From positions 434,001 through 498,000 of the forward strand of contig NZ_JABUKC010000002.1 of the NCBI RefSeq assembly GCF_014595885.1: DNA of 64,000 nucleotides, given 5' to 3'. The first letter of the stretch is position 1. Every line of letters begins with the position of its first letter. A program made the translations under genes and the position numbers. Below, piece by piece: positions 46,645 through 58,647 of this stretch. The stretch is from Microcella alkalica (GTDB taxonomy: Bacteria > Actinomycetota > Actinomycetes > Actinomycetales > Microbacteriaceae). The notes beneath the pieces are model-generated. The model was not told the origin of the DNA. It did no database searches and saw only the letters and a list, made by a program, of their open reading frames with translations.

Positions 46645-48633
46645 GTGGCGACCGCGAACGAGACGCGCGAGAGCTGGCGCCCCCGGCGGGGCGAGATCCC
46701 CACCGAACCGGGCGTGTACCGCTTCCGCGACGAGCAGGGGCGCGTGCTGTACGTCGGCAAGGCCAAGAACCTGCGCTCGCGGCTGAGCAACTATTTCCAG
46801 CCGCTGCACTCCCTGCACGACCGCACCCGGCGCATGGTGACGACCGCGCGCGGGGTCGAGTGGACGGTCGTCGGCAGCGAGCTCGAGGCGCTGAGCCTGG
46901 AGTACACATGGATCAAAGAGTTCGCCCCGCCCTTCAACGTCAAGTTCCGCGACGACAAGACCTACCCCTACCTCGCCATCACGCTCGGCGACCGCTTCCC
47001 GCGCGTCATGGTGACGCGCACGCGCGGCATCCCCGGCGCGCGGTACTTCGGCCCGTACACGAAGGTCTGGGCGGTGCGCGAGACCGTCGACATCATGCTC
47101 AAGGCTTTCCCGGTGCGCTCGTGCAGCGAGGCGACCTTCAAGCGCGCCCGCGACCGGAAGCGGCCGTGCCTGCTCGGCGACATCGGCAAGTGCGCCGCCC
47201 CGTGCGTCGGCCGCGTGAGCCCGGAGGAGCACAAGTCGCTCGCCCTCGACTTCGCCTCCTTCATGGCCGGCAACGATCAGACCTACGTGCGGCGCCTCCG
47301 CGAGCAGATGGCGGCAGCCGCCGCCGAGCTCGACTACGAGTCCGCCGCGCGGTTCCGCGACCAGATCGGCGCACTTGAGACGGCGCTCTCGAAGAGCGCG
47401 CTCGTGCTCGCCGACGACGTCGACGCCGACGTGTTCGGCATCGCCTACGACGAGCTCGCCGCCGCGGTGCAGCTTTTCATCGTGCGCGGCGGCCGCGTGC
47501 GCGGCGTGCGCGGCTGGGTCGTCGACACCGAGCTCGACGTCACGCTCGCCGAGCTCGTCGACACCGTGCTGCAGAACGCCTACGACGACGCGAGCGAGCC
47601 GCCAGCGCGCGAGATCCTGGTGCCCGCGGTGCCCGACGACGCGGCCGCGCTGCAGACCGTGCTCACCGAGCGGCGACGCGCGGCGGGGGAGCGGGGCGCG
47701 GTCGTCGTCCGCACCGCGCAGCGCGGCGACAAGGCCTCGCTCGCCGAGACCGCGCTCACCAATGCGCAGGGTGCGCTCCAGGTCTACAAGACGCGCCGCA
47801 GCGGCGACTTCACCGCGCGCTCTCAGGCCCTCGCGGACATCCAGGAGGCCCTGGGGCTGCCCGAAGCCCCGCTGCGGCTGGAGTGCTACGACGTCTCGCA
47901 CCTCGGCGGCACGAACCAGGTCGCCTCGATGGTCGTCTTCGAAGATGGCCTGCCGCGCAAGGATCAGTACCGCTCGTTCTCGATCGCGAGCGCGCGCGAC
48001 GACACGGATGCGATCCATCAGGTGCTCACGCGCCGTCTGGCCTACCTGCGGCCCGGCAGCGATCCCGGCGAGGTGCCGGCCGACACGAGCACCGACCCCG
48101 CCTCGCGCGACGCCGCCGCGTCCGACTCGGTCGAGGCCGAGTCGGTCACACCCGGGCAGACCCCGACGGGCACGGCGAAGGCGAAGAAGTCGTTCCACTA
48201 CCGGCCGGGACTGCTCGTCATCGACGGCGGCCAGCCGCAGGTGCAGGCCGCCGCACGCGCCCTCGCCAACGCGGGCATCACCGACATCGCAGTCTGCGGC
48301 ATCGCCAAGCGCCTGGAGGAGATCTGGCTGCCCGACAGCGACTTCCCGGTCATCCTGCCGCGCAGCTCCGACGCCCTGTTCCTCCTCCAGCGGCTGCGCG
48401 ATGAGGCGCACCGCTTCGCGCTCAAGCATCAGCGCACGAAGCGCAAGCAGTCGATCACGACCGAGCTCTCGAGCGTGCCGGGGCTCGGGCCGGCCCGCGT
48501 GCGCGAGCTGCTGTCGCGCTTCGGCTCGGTCGCGCGGCTGCGCGCCGCGAGCCTGGAGGAGCTCATGGCGATCGACGGCATCGGCCGCAAGACCGCCGAG
48601 GCCGTGCAGCAGGCCCTCGCGACCCGCCGGTAG
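46645..48633 (+). CDS. uvrC: excinuclease ABC subunit C
   Basis: The 662-residue dual-incision nuclease has the N-terminal GIY-YIG domain ([26 protein letters not shown] begins near residue 25), a UVR motif ([12 protein letters not shown]), the RNase H-like domain ([20 protein letters not shown] ... [11 protein letters not shown]) and two C-terminal helix-hairpin-helix motifs ([25 protein letters not shown]). An acidic Ala/Ser/Thr/Asp-rich linker of about 45 residues (around 470-515) interrupts the RNase H-like domain. The GTG start is 11 bases after uvrA. The TAG stop is part of a TAGGCT hexamer. Confidence 0.96.
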   Translation: MATANETRESWRPRRGEIPTEPGVYRFRDEQGRVLYVGKAKNLRSRLSNYFQPLHSLHDRTRRMVTTARGVEWTVVGSELEALSLEYTWIKEFAPPFNVKFRDDKTYPYLAITLGDRFPRVMVTRTRGIPGARYFGPYTKVWAVRETVDIMLKAFPVRSCSEATFKRARDRKRPCLLGDIGKCAAPCVGRVSPEEHKSLALDFASFMAGNDQTYVRRLREQMAAAAAELDYESAARFRDQIGALETALSKSALVLADDVDADVFGIAYDELAAAVQLFIVRGGRVRGVRGWVVDTELDVTLAELVDTVLQNAYDDASEPPAREILVPAVPDDAAALQTVLTERRRAAGERGAVVVRTAQRGDKASLAETALTNAQGALQVYKTRRSGDFTARSQALADIQEALGLPEAPLRLECYDVSHLGGTNQVASMVVFEDGLPRKDQYRSFSIASARDDTDAIHQVLTRRLAYLRPGSDPGEVPADTSTDPASRDAAASDSVEAESVTPGQTPTGTAKAKKSFHYRPGLLVIDGGQPQVQAAARALANAGITDIAVCGIAKRLEEIWLPDSDFPVILPRSSDALFLLQRLRDEAHRFALKHQRTKRKQSITTELSSVPGLGPARVRELLSRFGSVARLRAASLEELMAIDGIGRKTAEAVQQALATRR

Positions 48634-48636
48634 GCT
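48631..48636 (+). promoter_or_regulatory. TAGGCT -10 element overlapping the uvrC stop
   Basis: TAGGCT starts with the uvrC stop codon and lies 35 bases before the rapZ ATG, giving a predicted leader of about 28 bases with a purine-rich GAGG site. Confidence 0.45.
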
Positions 48637-48671
48637 GGCAGCACGACCCCCCAGCGCATCGAGGCCCGAGC

Positions 48672-49541
48672 ATGACCGACCGACCCCACGAGGTCCTCAT
48701 CGTGACCGGCATGTCCGGCGCGGGCCGCTCGACGGTCGCGAACGCCCTGGAGGATCTGGGCTGGTACGTGGTCGACAACCTGCCGCCGCAGATGCTGCGC
48801 CCGCTCGTCGACCTTGCCGTGCATCCGGGAAATCAGCTGCCGAAGATGGCGGCCGTCGTCGACGTGCGCGGCGGCCGGCTGTTCGCCGACGTGCGTCGCA
48901 TCGTCGACGAGCTGCGTGACCGGGCGACGGTCCGCGTGCTGTTCCTCGAGGCGACGGATGCCGCGCTCGTGCGCCGCTTCGAGCAGGTCAGACGGCCGCA
49001 CCCGCTGCAGGAGGACGGCACGCTGCTCGACGGCATCGCCCGCGAGCGCGAGCGCATGCGCGAGGTCCGCGAGCTCAGCGACATCATCATCGACACTAGC
49101 GAGTTCAACATCCACCAGCTCGCCTCGACGGTCTCCGAGATCTTCGCGCCGGAAGGCGCCTCGACCGTGCGCGTCACGCTGGAGAGCTTCGGCTTCAAGT
49201 ACGGGCTGCCGACCGACGCCGACATGGTGGCGGATGCCCGGTTCCTGCCCAATCCGTTCTGGCAGCCCGCATTGCGCGCCAAGACGGGCCTCGACGACGA
49301 GGTGAGCGACTACGTGCTCGCCCAGGAGGGCGCGAGAGAGTTCGTCGACCGGTATGTCGCCCTGCTGCAGCCGGTGCTGCGCGGGTACGCCCGCGAGAAC
49401 AAGCGCACGGCGACGATCGCCGTCGGCTGCACGGGCGGCAAGCACCGCTCGGTGGCGATCATCGAAGACCTCGCAGCGCACCTTCGGGGGATGCCCGGCG
49501 TCGCCGTCGCCGTGAAGCACCGCGACCTCGGTCGCGAGTAG
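48672..49541 (+). CDS. rapZ: RNase adapter / nucleotide-binding protein RapZ
   Basis: The 289-residue protein is the YvcJ/RapZ family member always found between uvrC and whiA in actinobacteria. The Walker A region reads [16 protein letters not shown], with Arg in place of the usual Lys, a substitution I recall from other actinobacterial members. [13 protein letters not shown] and the C-terminal [17 protein letters not shown] are conserved. In E. coli RapZ controls glmZ small RNA decay; the role in actinobacteria is not settled. The TAG stop is the first half of another TAGGCT hexamer. Confidence 0.94.
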   Translation: MTDRPHEVLIVTGMSGAGRSTVANALEDLGWYVVDNLPPQMLRPLVDLAVHPGNQLPKMAAVVDVRGGRLFADVRRIVDELRDRATVRVLFLEATDAALVRRFEQVRRPHPLQEDGTLLDGIARERERMREVRELSDIIIDTSEFNIHQLASTVSEIFAPEGASTVRVTLESFGFKYGLPTDADMVADARFLPNPFWQPALRAKTGLDDEVSDYVLAQEGAREFVDRYVALLQPVLRGYARENKRTATIAVGCTGGKHRSVAIIEDLAAHLRGMPGVAVAVKHRDLGRE

Positions 49542-49544
49542 GCT
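49539..49544 (+). promoter_or_regulatory. TAGGCT -10 element overlapping the rapZ stop
   Basis: TAGGCT starts with the rapZ stop codon. A transcript from about 49551 would give whiA a leader of about 52 bases containing its GAGAGGA ribosome binding site. Confidence 0.45.
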
Positions 49545-49602
49545 CGAGAGTCGCCCCACGAGGGCGAGGCCCTTCCACCCGCAACCTTCGAGAGGATCCG
49601 CC

Positions 49603-50580
49603 GTGGCTTTGACCGCCGACGTGAAAGAGGAGCTCGCGCAGCTGGCCGTCACCAAGACCACGGTGCGCGCGGCCGAGCTGGCCACGATCCTCCGCTTCGC
49701 CGGCGGCCTGCACCTGATCTCCGGCCGCGTGGCCGTCGAGGTCGAGCTCGACGCTCCGACGATCGCGCGACGCGTGCGACGCGACCTCGCCGAGCTGTAC
49801 GGCATGCGCAGCGACGCCGCGATGCTATCGCCCGGGGGCATCCGTCGCACACCCGCCTACGTGGTGCGCGTGCTGGAGGGCGGCGAGACTCTCGCTCGCC
49901 AGACCGGGCTGCTCGATGCGCGCCGCCGCCCCGTGCGCGGTCTGCCGAACAAGCTCACGACCGGCTCGAAGGAGGAGCTCGCCGCGGTCTGGCGCGGCGC
50001 CTTCCTCGCGCACGGCTCGCTCACCGACCCGGGCCGCTCCGCCTCGCTGGAGATCACCTGCCCCGGCAACGAGTCGGCGATGGCGCTCGTGGGCGCGGCC
50101 GGCCGGCTGGGCATCCCCGCGAAGGCGCGCGAGGTGCGCGGCGTGCACCGCGTCGTCATCCGCGACGGCGAGAAGATCAGCCAGATGCTGCGCCTCATCG
50201 GTGCCGAGCGCACCGTCACCGAGTGGGAGGAGCTTCGCCAGCGCCGCGAGGTGCGGGCGACCGCGAACCGGCTCGTGAACTTCGACGACGCGAACCTGCG
50301 ACGCTCGGCGCAGGCCGCGGTGGCCGCGTGCGCGCGCGTGTCGCGGGCCCTGGAGATCCTGGGCGACGACGTGCCCGAGCACCTGCGGTACGCCGGCCAG
50401 CTGCGCCTGGATCACCGCGACGCGAGCCTGGACGAGCTCGGCCACCACGCCGACCCACCGATGACGAAGGATGCCGTCGCGGGGCGCATCCGGCGCCTGC
50501 TCGCGATGGCCGACAAGCGAGCCGAGCAGCTCGGCATCCCCGGCACGGAGGCGGATCTGCCCGCTGAGGACGACGACTGA
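49603..50580 (+). CDS. whiA: DNA-binding protein WhiA
   Basis: The 325-residue protein combines an N-terminal LAGLIDADG-homing-endonuclease-like fold without nuclease function ([20 protein letters not shown] ...; [13 protein letters not shown]) with a C-terminal helix-turn-helix domain ([27 protein letters not shown]). In Streptomyces it activates sporulation septation genes together with WhiB. In a non-sporulating organism it more likely influences cell division. It is the last gene of the uvrC-rapZ-whiA string. The start is GTG. Confidence 0.95.
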   Translation: MALTADVKEELAQLAVTKTTVRAAELATILRFAGGLHLISGRVAVEVELDAPTIARRVRRDLAELYGMRSDAAMLSPGGIRRTPAYVVRVLEGGETLARQTGLLDARRRPVRGLPNKLTTGSKEELAAVWRGAFLAHGSLTDPGRSASLEITCPGNESAMALVGAAGRLGIPAKAREVRGVHRVVIRDGEKISQMLRLIGAERTVTEWEELRQRREVRATANRLVNFDDANLRRSAQAAVAACARVSRALEILGDDVPEHLRYAGQLRLDHRDASLDELGHHADPPMTKDAVAGRIRRLLAMADKRAEQLGIPGTEADLPAEDDD

Positions 50581-50654
50581 CCGACGCTCCGGGCGGAGTC
50601 TGAGCGTCCCGTGGGCATCGGGAACAGCCCCGCAGTCTGAACGGTTGCCGTCAC

Positions 50655-50660
50655 TAGACT
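50655..50660 (+). promoter_or_regulatory. candidate -10 element for sodA
   Basis: TAGACT lies 63 bases before the sodA ATG and is the only good hexamer in the 140-base space after whiA. A leader of about 57 bases with AGAAGAAAG as ribosome binding site would follow. No -35 box is apparent. Confidence 0.45.
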
Positions 50661-50723
50661 GACAGCCGTCAGCGGGGCCGCCGCCACCGCGGTCTCGGAC
50701 CATCTGCGAGAAGAAAGCACGTG

Positions 50724-51350
50724 ATGTCCGTTTACAGCCTTCCCGACCTGCCCTACGACTACGCCGCCCTCGAGCCGCACATCAGCGCGCGCATCATGGA
50801 GCTGCACCACTCCAAGCACCACGCCGCGTACGTGACGGGCGCCAACACGGCCCTCGAGAAGATGGCCGAGGCTCGCGAATCCGGCGACTTCGCCAACATC
50901 AACCGCCTCGAGAAGGACCTCGCGTTCCACCTCGGCGGGCACGTGAACCACTCGATCTTCTGGACGAACCTCACCCCTGAGGGGGCCGGCCGCCCTGAGG
51001 GCGAGCTCGCCGCGGCGATCGACGAGTTCTTCGGCGACTTCGACAAGTTCGTCGCCCACTTCTCGGCCGCCTCGCTCGGCATCCAGGGCTCGGGCTGGGG
51101 CGTGCTGTCGTGGGATCCGATCGGGCGTCGCCTGGTCATCCAGCAGCTGTTCGACCAGCAGGGCAACACCGCACAGGCCACCGTGCCGCTGCTGCAGCTC
51201 GACATGTGGGAGCACGCCTTCTACCTCGACTACGTCAACGTCAAGGCCGACTACGTCAAGGCGTTCTGGAACATCGTGAACTGGCAGAACGTCGCCGAGC
51301 GCTTCCAGGCCGCCCGTTCGGGCACCGACGCGCTCCTGCTACTGTCGTAA
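50724..51350 (+). CDS. sodA: superoxide dismutase (Mn/Fe family)
   Basis: The 208-residue enzyme converts superoxide to oxygen and hydrogen peroxide. Metal ligands are recognisable: the first His in LHHSKHH (residue 28), the His of VNHSIFW, and Asp and His of [18 protein letters not shown] suggests the manganese type, though Fe use cannot be excluded. There is no signal peptide. The ATG at 50724 directly follows an in-frame GTG at 50721 and is the family-like start. Confidence 0.96.
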   Translation: MSVYSLPDLPYDYAALEPHISARIMELHHSKHHAAYVTGANTALEKMAEARESGDFANINRLEKDLAFHLGGHVNHSIFWTNLTPEGAGRPEGELAAAIDEFFGDFDKFVAHFSAASLGIQGSGWGVLSWDPIGRRLVIQQLFDQQGNTAQATVPLLQLDMWEHAFYLDYVNVKADYVKAFWNIVNWQNVAERFQAARSGTDALLLLS

Positions 51351-52487
<1,137 letters not shown>

Positions 52488-52510
52488 CCCCGAGCCCCGG
52501 AGCCGCCCCC

Positions 52511-53715
<1,205 letters not shown>

Positions 53716-53725
<10 letters not shown>

Positions 53726-54507
53726 CCCGCACCCCGCTCATCGCGGGCAACTGGAAGATGAACCTCGACCACCTGCAGTCGATCGCGTTCGTGCAGAAGC
53801 TCGCCTGGGCGCTGCGCGACGCGAAGCACTCCTTCAGCGACGTCGAGGTCGCGGTGTTCCCGCCCTTCACCGACCTGCGCAGCGTGCAGACCCTCATCGC
53901 CGCCGACAAGCTCGAGCTCGGGCACGGCGCGCAGGATCTCTCGGTCCACGACAGCGGCGCCTACACGGGTGAGATCTCGGGGGCCTTCCTCTCCGCGCTC
54001 GCCTGCCGGTACGTCATCATCGGCCACTCCGAGCGCCGTCAGTACCACCACGAGTCCGACGAGGTCGTCGCCCAGAAGACCGTCGCCGCCCTCCGCCACG
54101 GCCTCGTGCCGGTGGTCTGCGTCGGCGAGACGGCGGAGGACCTCGAGGCGCACGGGCCCTCCGCGGTGCCCGTCGCGCAGCTGCAGGTCGTGCTCGACGC
54201 GATCAGCGTCGACGCCGACGTCGTCGTCGCCTACGAGCCGGTCTGGGCGATCGGCTCGGGCCAGGCCGCAACGCCCGAGCAGGCGCAGCAGGTCTGCGCG
54301 GCGCTGCGCGCGGCGATCGCCGAGAAGCTGGGGGAGGACGCTGCCGCCCGGACGCGCATCCTCTACGGCGGCAGCGTGAAGTCGGGCAACATCGCCGGGT
54401 TCATGAACCAGAAGGACGTCGACGGAGCCCTCGTCGGCGGTGCGAGCCTCGACGTCGACGAGTTCTCGGCGATCGCGCGCTTCCGCCAGCACGTCGGCAC
54501 CGTCTGA
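53716..54507 (+). CDS. tpiA: triosephosphate isomerase
   Basis: The 263-residue TIM barrel interconverts dihydroxyacetone phosphate and glyceraldehyde 3-phosphate. [11 protein letters not shown] (Lys), [11 protein letters not shown] (His) and [11 protein letters not shown] (Glu) provide the catalytic residues, and YGGSVKSGN the phosphate loop. The ATG lies inside the end of pgk, so translation is coupled. Confidence 0.97.
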
Positions 54508-54542
54508 TCCCGAGCCGCGCTCGCCCGCTGGATGCCGTGGGC

Positions 54543-54548
54543 TAGACT
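54543..54548 (+). promoter_or_regulatory. candidate -10 element for secG-rbpA
   Basis: TAGACT lies 35 bases before the secG GTG and would give a leader of about 29 bases including GAGAGG as ribosome binding site. It could let secG and rbpA be expressed apart from the glycolytic genes. Confidence 0.5.
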
Positions 54549-54583
54549 GGGACGCTGTTCGTCACCCCGAGAGGCACTATTCC

Positions 54584-54832
54584 GTGGAAATCCTTCAGGT
54601 CGTGCTCCAGGTCATCCTGGGCATCACGAGCCTTCTGCTCACGCTCATGATCCTGCTGCACCGCGGTCGCGGCGGCGGCCTCTCCGACATGTTCGGCGGC
54701 GGCGTCACCTCCAACCTCGGCGCCTCGGGCGTGGCCGAGCGCAACCTCAATCGCATCACGATCATCCTCGCCCTCACCTGGGTGACCTCGATCGTGATCC
54801 TCGGTCTCATCACGCGTTTCGACGCGGTCTAA
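54584..54832 (+). CDS. secG: preprotein translocase subunit SecG
   Basis: The 82-residue SecYEG component has two membrane helices (about 3-22 and 55-75) separated by the conserved HRGRGGGLSDMFGGG loop. It follows tpiA, its standard neighbour in actinobacteria. The GTG is chosen from the family N-terminus (EILQVVLQVILGITS). Confidence 0.94.
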   Translation: MEILQVVLQVILGITSLLLTLMILLHRGRGGGLSDMFGGGVTSNLGASGVAERNLNRITIILALTWVTSIVILGLITRFDAV

Positions 54833-54841
54833 GGAGCAGTC

Positions 54842-55201
54842 ATGGTTTCCGGTGGCAGCGCCATCCGCGGCTCGCGCGTCGGCTCGGGCCCCATGGGCGA
54901 GCAGGATCGCGGCGTCCACGCCGAGCGCATCGCCGTCTCGTACTGGGACGCCCAGGGCAACGAGACCGTCCGCTACTTCGCGGCGAACCTCCCGGAGGAG
55001 GAGATCCCCGCGGTCATCGACTCGCCCACGACGGGCCTGCCGGCCGGACGCGACCGCGAGAACCCGCCGCAGCTGGCGAAGAACGAGCCGTACAAGACGC
55101 ACCTCGCGTACGTGAAGGAGCGCCGTACCGAGGAGGAGGCGAAGCAGATCCTCGAGGATGCTCTCGAGAAGCTGCGCGAGCGCCGCGGCACCTCGGCCTG
55201 A
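54842..55201 (+). CDS. rbpA: RNA polymerase-binding protein RbpA
   Basis: The 119-residue actinobacterial transcription factor stabilises open complexes and binds the primary sigma factor. The IRGSRVGSGPMGE segment near the N-terminus and the C-terminal sigma-interaction helices (KTHLAYVKERRTEEEAKQILEDALEKL) match the family. The middle lacks zinc-binding cysteines and has an insertion of the form TTGLPAGRDRENPPQ relative to mycobacterial RbpA. It lies 9 bases after secG and is followed by a strong terminator. Confidence 0.9.
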   Translation: MVSGGSAIRGSRVGSGPMGEQDRGVHAERIAVSYWDAQGNETVRYFAANLPEEEIPAVIDSPTTGLPAGRDRENPPQLAKNEPYKTHLAYVKERRTEEEAKQILEDALEKLRERRGTSA

Positions 55202-55224
55202 CGCCGACCCGCACCCCGTTCCAC

Positions 55225-55260
55225 CGCGAAGGGCCCCGACCGGAGTCGGGGCCCTTCGCG
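55225..55260 (+). terminator. bidirectional terminator between rbpA and pgl
   Basis: A perfect 16-bp stem (55225-55240 with 55245-55260, core AAGGGCCCCGAC) with a CGGA loop sits between convergent genes. It ends rbpA and probably also the leftward pentose phosphate operon. Confidence 0.85.
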
Positions 55261-55301
55261 CATCCCGACACGCCCCGTGGGCGCGACCGGGGCTGCTCGG
55301 C

Positions 55302-56117
55302 TCAGCCGCGCGGCATCCACTCCGTCGTGTCCATGGCGGCCGTCCAGTACGAGGTCGGCATGATGAGCGACTCGGGCACCTCGGCCGACGCAGCCTCGTC
55401 GACGAAGAACACGGTGCGCTTGCGGCCGAGCACGCCGGCGACGGGCACGTCGGCGGGCGACGCGCCCGCGAGCGCGAGCCCGAGCGCGGGAGCCTTGTCG
55501 CCGCCGGCGAGCACGAGCCAGATGCGCTCGGAGGTGTTGATGAGCGGCAGGGTCAGGCTCAGGCGCTGCGGCGGCGGCTTGGGGGAGTCGTGCACCGCGA
55601 TCACGCCGACGGTCTCGACGCGCGGGCCCTCGCGCTCGGGGAAGAGCGAGGCCACGTGGCCGTCCGGCCCGACGCCGAGGAAGGTGATCGCGAAGCGCGG
55701 GTGCTCGTCGCCCTCGGGCGCCGCGGCGCGCAGCTCGTCGGCGTAGGCCGCGGCCGCCGCCTCGAGCTCGAGCCCGTCATCGCTCGCGGGGAAGGGGTGC
55801 ACCTTCGCTGCATCGACCGGCACGTGGTCGAGCAGCGCACGCCTGGCCTGCTTCTCGTTGCGCTCGTCGTCGTCGCGCGGCAGCCAGCGCTCGTCGCCCC
55901 ACCAGACGTGCACGCGCGACCAGTCGATGCTGTTGCGCGCGGGGGAGTCGGCGATCGCGGCGAGCACCTCGATGCCGACGGAGCCGCCGGTGAGCACGAC
56001 GTGCGCCTCGCCCTCGTCCTCGATGAGGTCGACGACTTTGGTGAGGAAGCGCGCGGCGACGGATGCGGCGAGGGCCGCCCGATCGGGGTGGACGAGGACG
56101 CGGCGATCGGTGGTCAC
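55302..56117 (-). CDS. pgl: 6-phosphogluconolactonase
   Basis: The 271-residue enzyme hydrolyses 6-phosphogluconolactone made by Zwf. The family motifs VVLTGGSVGIEVLAAI, VHVWWGDERWLP (with catalytic Asp/Glu), and GVGPDGHVASLFPE are present. It starts at GTG, 44 bases after opcA, as the last gene of the leftward tkt-tal-pgi-zwf-opcA-pgl operon. Confidence 0.95.
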   Translation of the reverse strand: MTTDRRVLVHPDRAALAASVAARFLTKVVDLIEDEGEAHVVLTGGSVGIEVLAAIADSPARNSIDWSRVHVWWGDERWLPRDDDERNEKQARRALLDHVPVDAAKVHPFPASDDGLELEAAAAAYADELRAAAPEGDEHPRFAITFLGVGPDGHVASLFPEREGPRVETVGVIAVHDSPKPPPQRLSLTLPLINTSERIWLVLAGGDKAPALGLALAGASPADVPVAGVLGRKRTVFFVDEAASAEVPESLIMPTSYWTAAMDTTEWMPRG

Positions 56118-56161
56118 GGTGGAGCCTTTCGGGTGGAGCGGCGAGGCCGACCTGCGGTCGG

Positions 56162-57085
56162 TCAGACGCCGGCGTCGAGCCCCGAGCGGAGCACGTCGCC
56201 GTAGACGTCGTCGGGGTCGAGCCTACGCAGTTCTTCGGCGAGGCACTCGCGCAGCCCACGGCGGGGCAGCGAGAGCTCGTGCGTGGGCTGGCCGGCCTGC
56301 GAGAGCTGCGCGACGGCGGGCTGCACGCGCTCGAGCCGCACCGCGCCGGTCGCGCGATGCAGCACGACCCGGTGGATGCCCGAGGTCGGGTTGCCGTCGG
56401 CCACGTCGACCGTCACGGGCACCTGCAGCTGTCGCCGCAGCCACGCCGCGAGCAGCAGGGTCGAAGGGGAGTCGGGCGCGCCCGAGACCTCGGCGCTCGT
56501 GATGGGCTCGTACGGCGGCTGGTCGAGCGCCGCAGCGAGCTGCGCGCGCCAGAGCGTGAGGCGCGTCCAGGCGAAGTCGGTGTCACCGGGTTCGTAGTGG
56601 TCGGCGAGGCGCCGCAGCATGCCGACGGGGTCGTCGGCGGCACCGCTGTCGGTGATGCGTCGCTGGGCGATGCGGCCGAGCGGGGTGTCGCACGCGCGCT
56701 GGTCGGGGCATTCGCCCGGCCACCAGGTGACGACGGGCGCGTCGGGCAGCAGCAGGCCCGTGACGAGGCCCTGCTGGTCGCGCGCGGTGTCGCCGTGCGC
56801 GCGCAGCACGATGACCTCGCTGGCTCCGGCGTCGCCGCCGACGCGAATCTCGGCGTCGAGGCGGTTCTGCTCGCCCGCACCGTTCGTCGAGACGACGATG
56901 ATGCGCATCGGATGCTCGCGCGAGGCCTCGTTCGCGGCCTCGATGGCCTCCTCCTCGGCTCCGATCGCGGTGGCGATGACGAGCGTGAGCACGCGGCCGA
57001 GGGCGACCGCGCCGCCCTCCTCGCGGATGGTGACGAGCTTCTTCGACACCTGGCTCGTGGTGGTGTCGGGCAGGTCGATGATCAC
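56162..57085 (-). CDS. opcA: glucose-6-phosphate dehydrogenase assembly protein OpcA
   Basis: The 307-residue actinobacterial and cyanobacterial helper protein is needed for active Zwf and mediates its redox response in cyanobacteria. Family features include the N-terminal MIIDLPDTTTSQVSKKL, RIIVVSTN, the central ADAPVVTWW-like LLPDAPVVTWWPG and the C-terminal LRRLDPDDVYGDVL. The GTG start overlaps the zwf stop by four bases on the same strand, fitting joint production with its partner. Confidence 0.95.
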   Translation of the reverse strand: MIIDLPDTTTSQVSKKLVTIREEGGAVALGRVLTLVIATAIGAEEEAIEAANEASREHPMRIIVVSTNGAGEQNRLDAEIRVGGDAGASEVIVLRAHGDTARDQQGLVTGLLLPDAPVVTWWPGECPDQRACDTPLGRIAQRRITDSGAADDPVGMLRRLADHYEPGDTDFAWTRLTLWRAQLAAALDQPPYEPITSAEVSGAPDSPSTLLLAAWLRRQLQVPVTVDVADGNPTSGIHRVVLHRATGAVRLERVQPAVAQLSQAGQPTHELSLPRRGLRECLAEELRRLDPDDVYGDVLRSGLDAGV

Positions 57086-58623
57086 GGGCGCCTCCAGACG
57101 CGGCCGTCGCGGGCGAGCAGGTCGTCCGCGGACTTCGGGCCCCACGTGCCGGGGGCGTACTGCTCGGGCCTGCCCTGCGTCGCCCAGAACTCCTCGATCG
57201 GGTCGAGGATCTTCCAGCTGAGCTCGACCTCCTCGTGGCGGGGGAAGAGCGGGGGCTCGCCGAGCAGCACGTCGAGGATGAGCCGCTCGTAGGCTTCGGG
57301 GCTCTGCTCGGTGAAGGCGTGACCGTAGCCGAAGTCCATCGTCACGTCGCGCACCTGCATGCCCGCACCGGGCACCTTCGAGCCGAAGCGCATCGTCACG
57401 CCCTCGTCCGGCTGCACGCGGATCACGAGGGCGTTCTGCCCGAGCGCCGACGTCTGGCTCTCGGCGAAGAGGTACTGCGGGGCGCGCTTGAACACGACCG
57501 CGATCTCGGTGACGCGACGCCCGAGTCGCTTGCCGGCGCGCAGGTAGAAGGGCACGCCCGCCCAGCGGCGGGTCGAGATGTCGAGCCTCATGGCCGCGTA
57601 GGTCTCGGTGACCGACTGCGGGTTCATGCCCTCCTCCTCGAGGAAGCCGGGCACCCATTCCCCGCCCTGCCAGCCGCTCGCGTACTGTCCGCGCGCGGTG
57701 GCCGTCGCGAGGTCCTTCGGCAGTCGCACGGCCGAGAGCACCTTCTCCTTCTCGGCGCGCAGGTCGGCCGCGTCGAACGAGACGGGCTCCTCCATCGCGG
57801 TGAGGGCGAGCAGCTGCAGGAGGTGGTTCTGGATGACGTCGCGCGCGGCGCCGATGCCGTCGTAGTACCCGGCTCGTCCGCCGACGCCGATGTCCTCCGC
57901 CATGGTGATCTGCACGTGGTCGACGTAGTTGGCGTTCCAGATCGGCTCGTACATCATGTTGGCGAACCGCAGGGCGAGGATGTTCTGGACGGTCTCCTTG
58001 CCCAGGTAGTGGTCGATGCGGAACACCGAGTCGGCGGGGAAGACCGATTCCACGACGGCGTTGAGCTCGCGCGCGGTCTGCAGGTCGCTGCCGAAGGGCT
58101 TCTCGATGACGACGCGTCGCCACTCGCCCTCCTTCGCCTCGGCGAGCCCGCTGCGCCGCAGCTGCTCGGTGACGAGCGGGAACGACTTCGGCGGGATCGA
58201 CAGGTAGAAGGCGTGATTGCCCATCGTGCCGCGCTCGCGGTCGAGCTCGGCGATCGTCTCGGAGAGGCGCTGGAAGGCGCTGTCGTCGTCGAAGTCGCCG
58301 GAGACAAAGCGGATGCCCGCCGCGAGCTGCTTCCAGGTGGCCTCGTCGAACGGCGTGCGCGCGTACTGCTTGACCGCATCGTGCACGACCTGCTCGAAGT
58401 CCTGGTCCTCCCAGTCGCGGCGCGCGAAGCCGACGAGGGCGAAGCCCGGGGGCAGCAGGCCGCGGTTGGCGAGGTCGTACACCGCCGGCATGAGCTTCTT
58501 GCGCGACAGGTCACCCGTCACGCCGAAGATGATGAGCCCGCTGGGCCCGGCGATGCGGTTGAGCCTGCGGTCCTCCGCCGAGCGCAGCGGGTTGCTCTCC
58601 GGCGAGATCTCGACCGGTGCCAT
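57082..58623 (-). CDS. zwf: glucose-6-phosphate 1-dehydrogenase
   Basis: The 513-residue enzyme feeds the oxidative pentose phosphate pathway and yields NADPH. The coenzyme loop IIFGVTGDLSRKKLMPAVY, substrate motif RIDHYLGKETVQN and YLRAGKRL are intact. GGAGAA precedes the ATG. It lies 24 bases after pgi and overlaps opcA. Confidence 0.97.
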   Translation of the reverse strand: MAPVEISPESNPLRSAEDRRLNRIAGPSGLIIFGVTGDLSRKKLMPAVYDLANRGLLPPGFALVGFARRDWEDQDFEQVVHDAVKQYARTPFDEATWKQLAAGIRFVSGDFDDDSAFQRLSETIAELDRERGTMGNHAFYLSIPPKSFPLVTEQLRRSGLAEAKEGEWRRVVIEKPFGSDLQTARELNAVVESVFPADSVFRIDHYLGKETVQNILALRFANMMYEPIWNANYVDHVQITMAEDIGVGGRAGYYDGIGAARDVIQNHLLQLLALTAMEEPVSFDAADLRAEKEKVLSAVRLPKDLATATARGQYASGWQGGEWVPGFLEEEGMNPQSVTETYAAMRLDISTRRWAGVPFYLRAGKRLGRRVTEIAVVFKRAPQYLFAESQTSALGQNALVIRVQPDEGVTMRFGSKVPGAGMQVRDVTMDFGYGHAFTEQSPEAYERLILDVLLGEPPLFPRHEEVELSWKILDPIEEFWATQGRPEQYAPGTWGPKSADDLLARDGRVWRRP

Positions 58624-58647
58624 GGTTCTCCTCGGTTGCTTCGGGCG

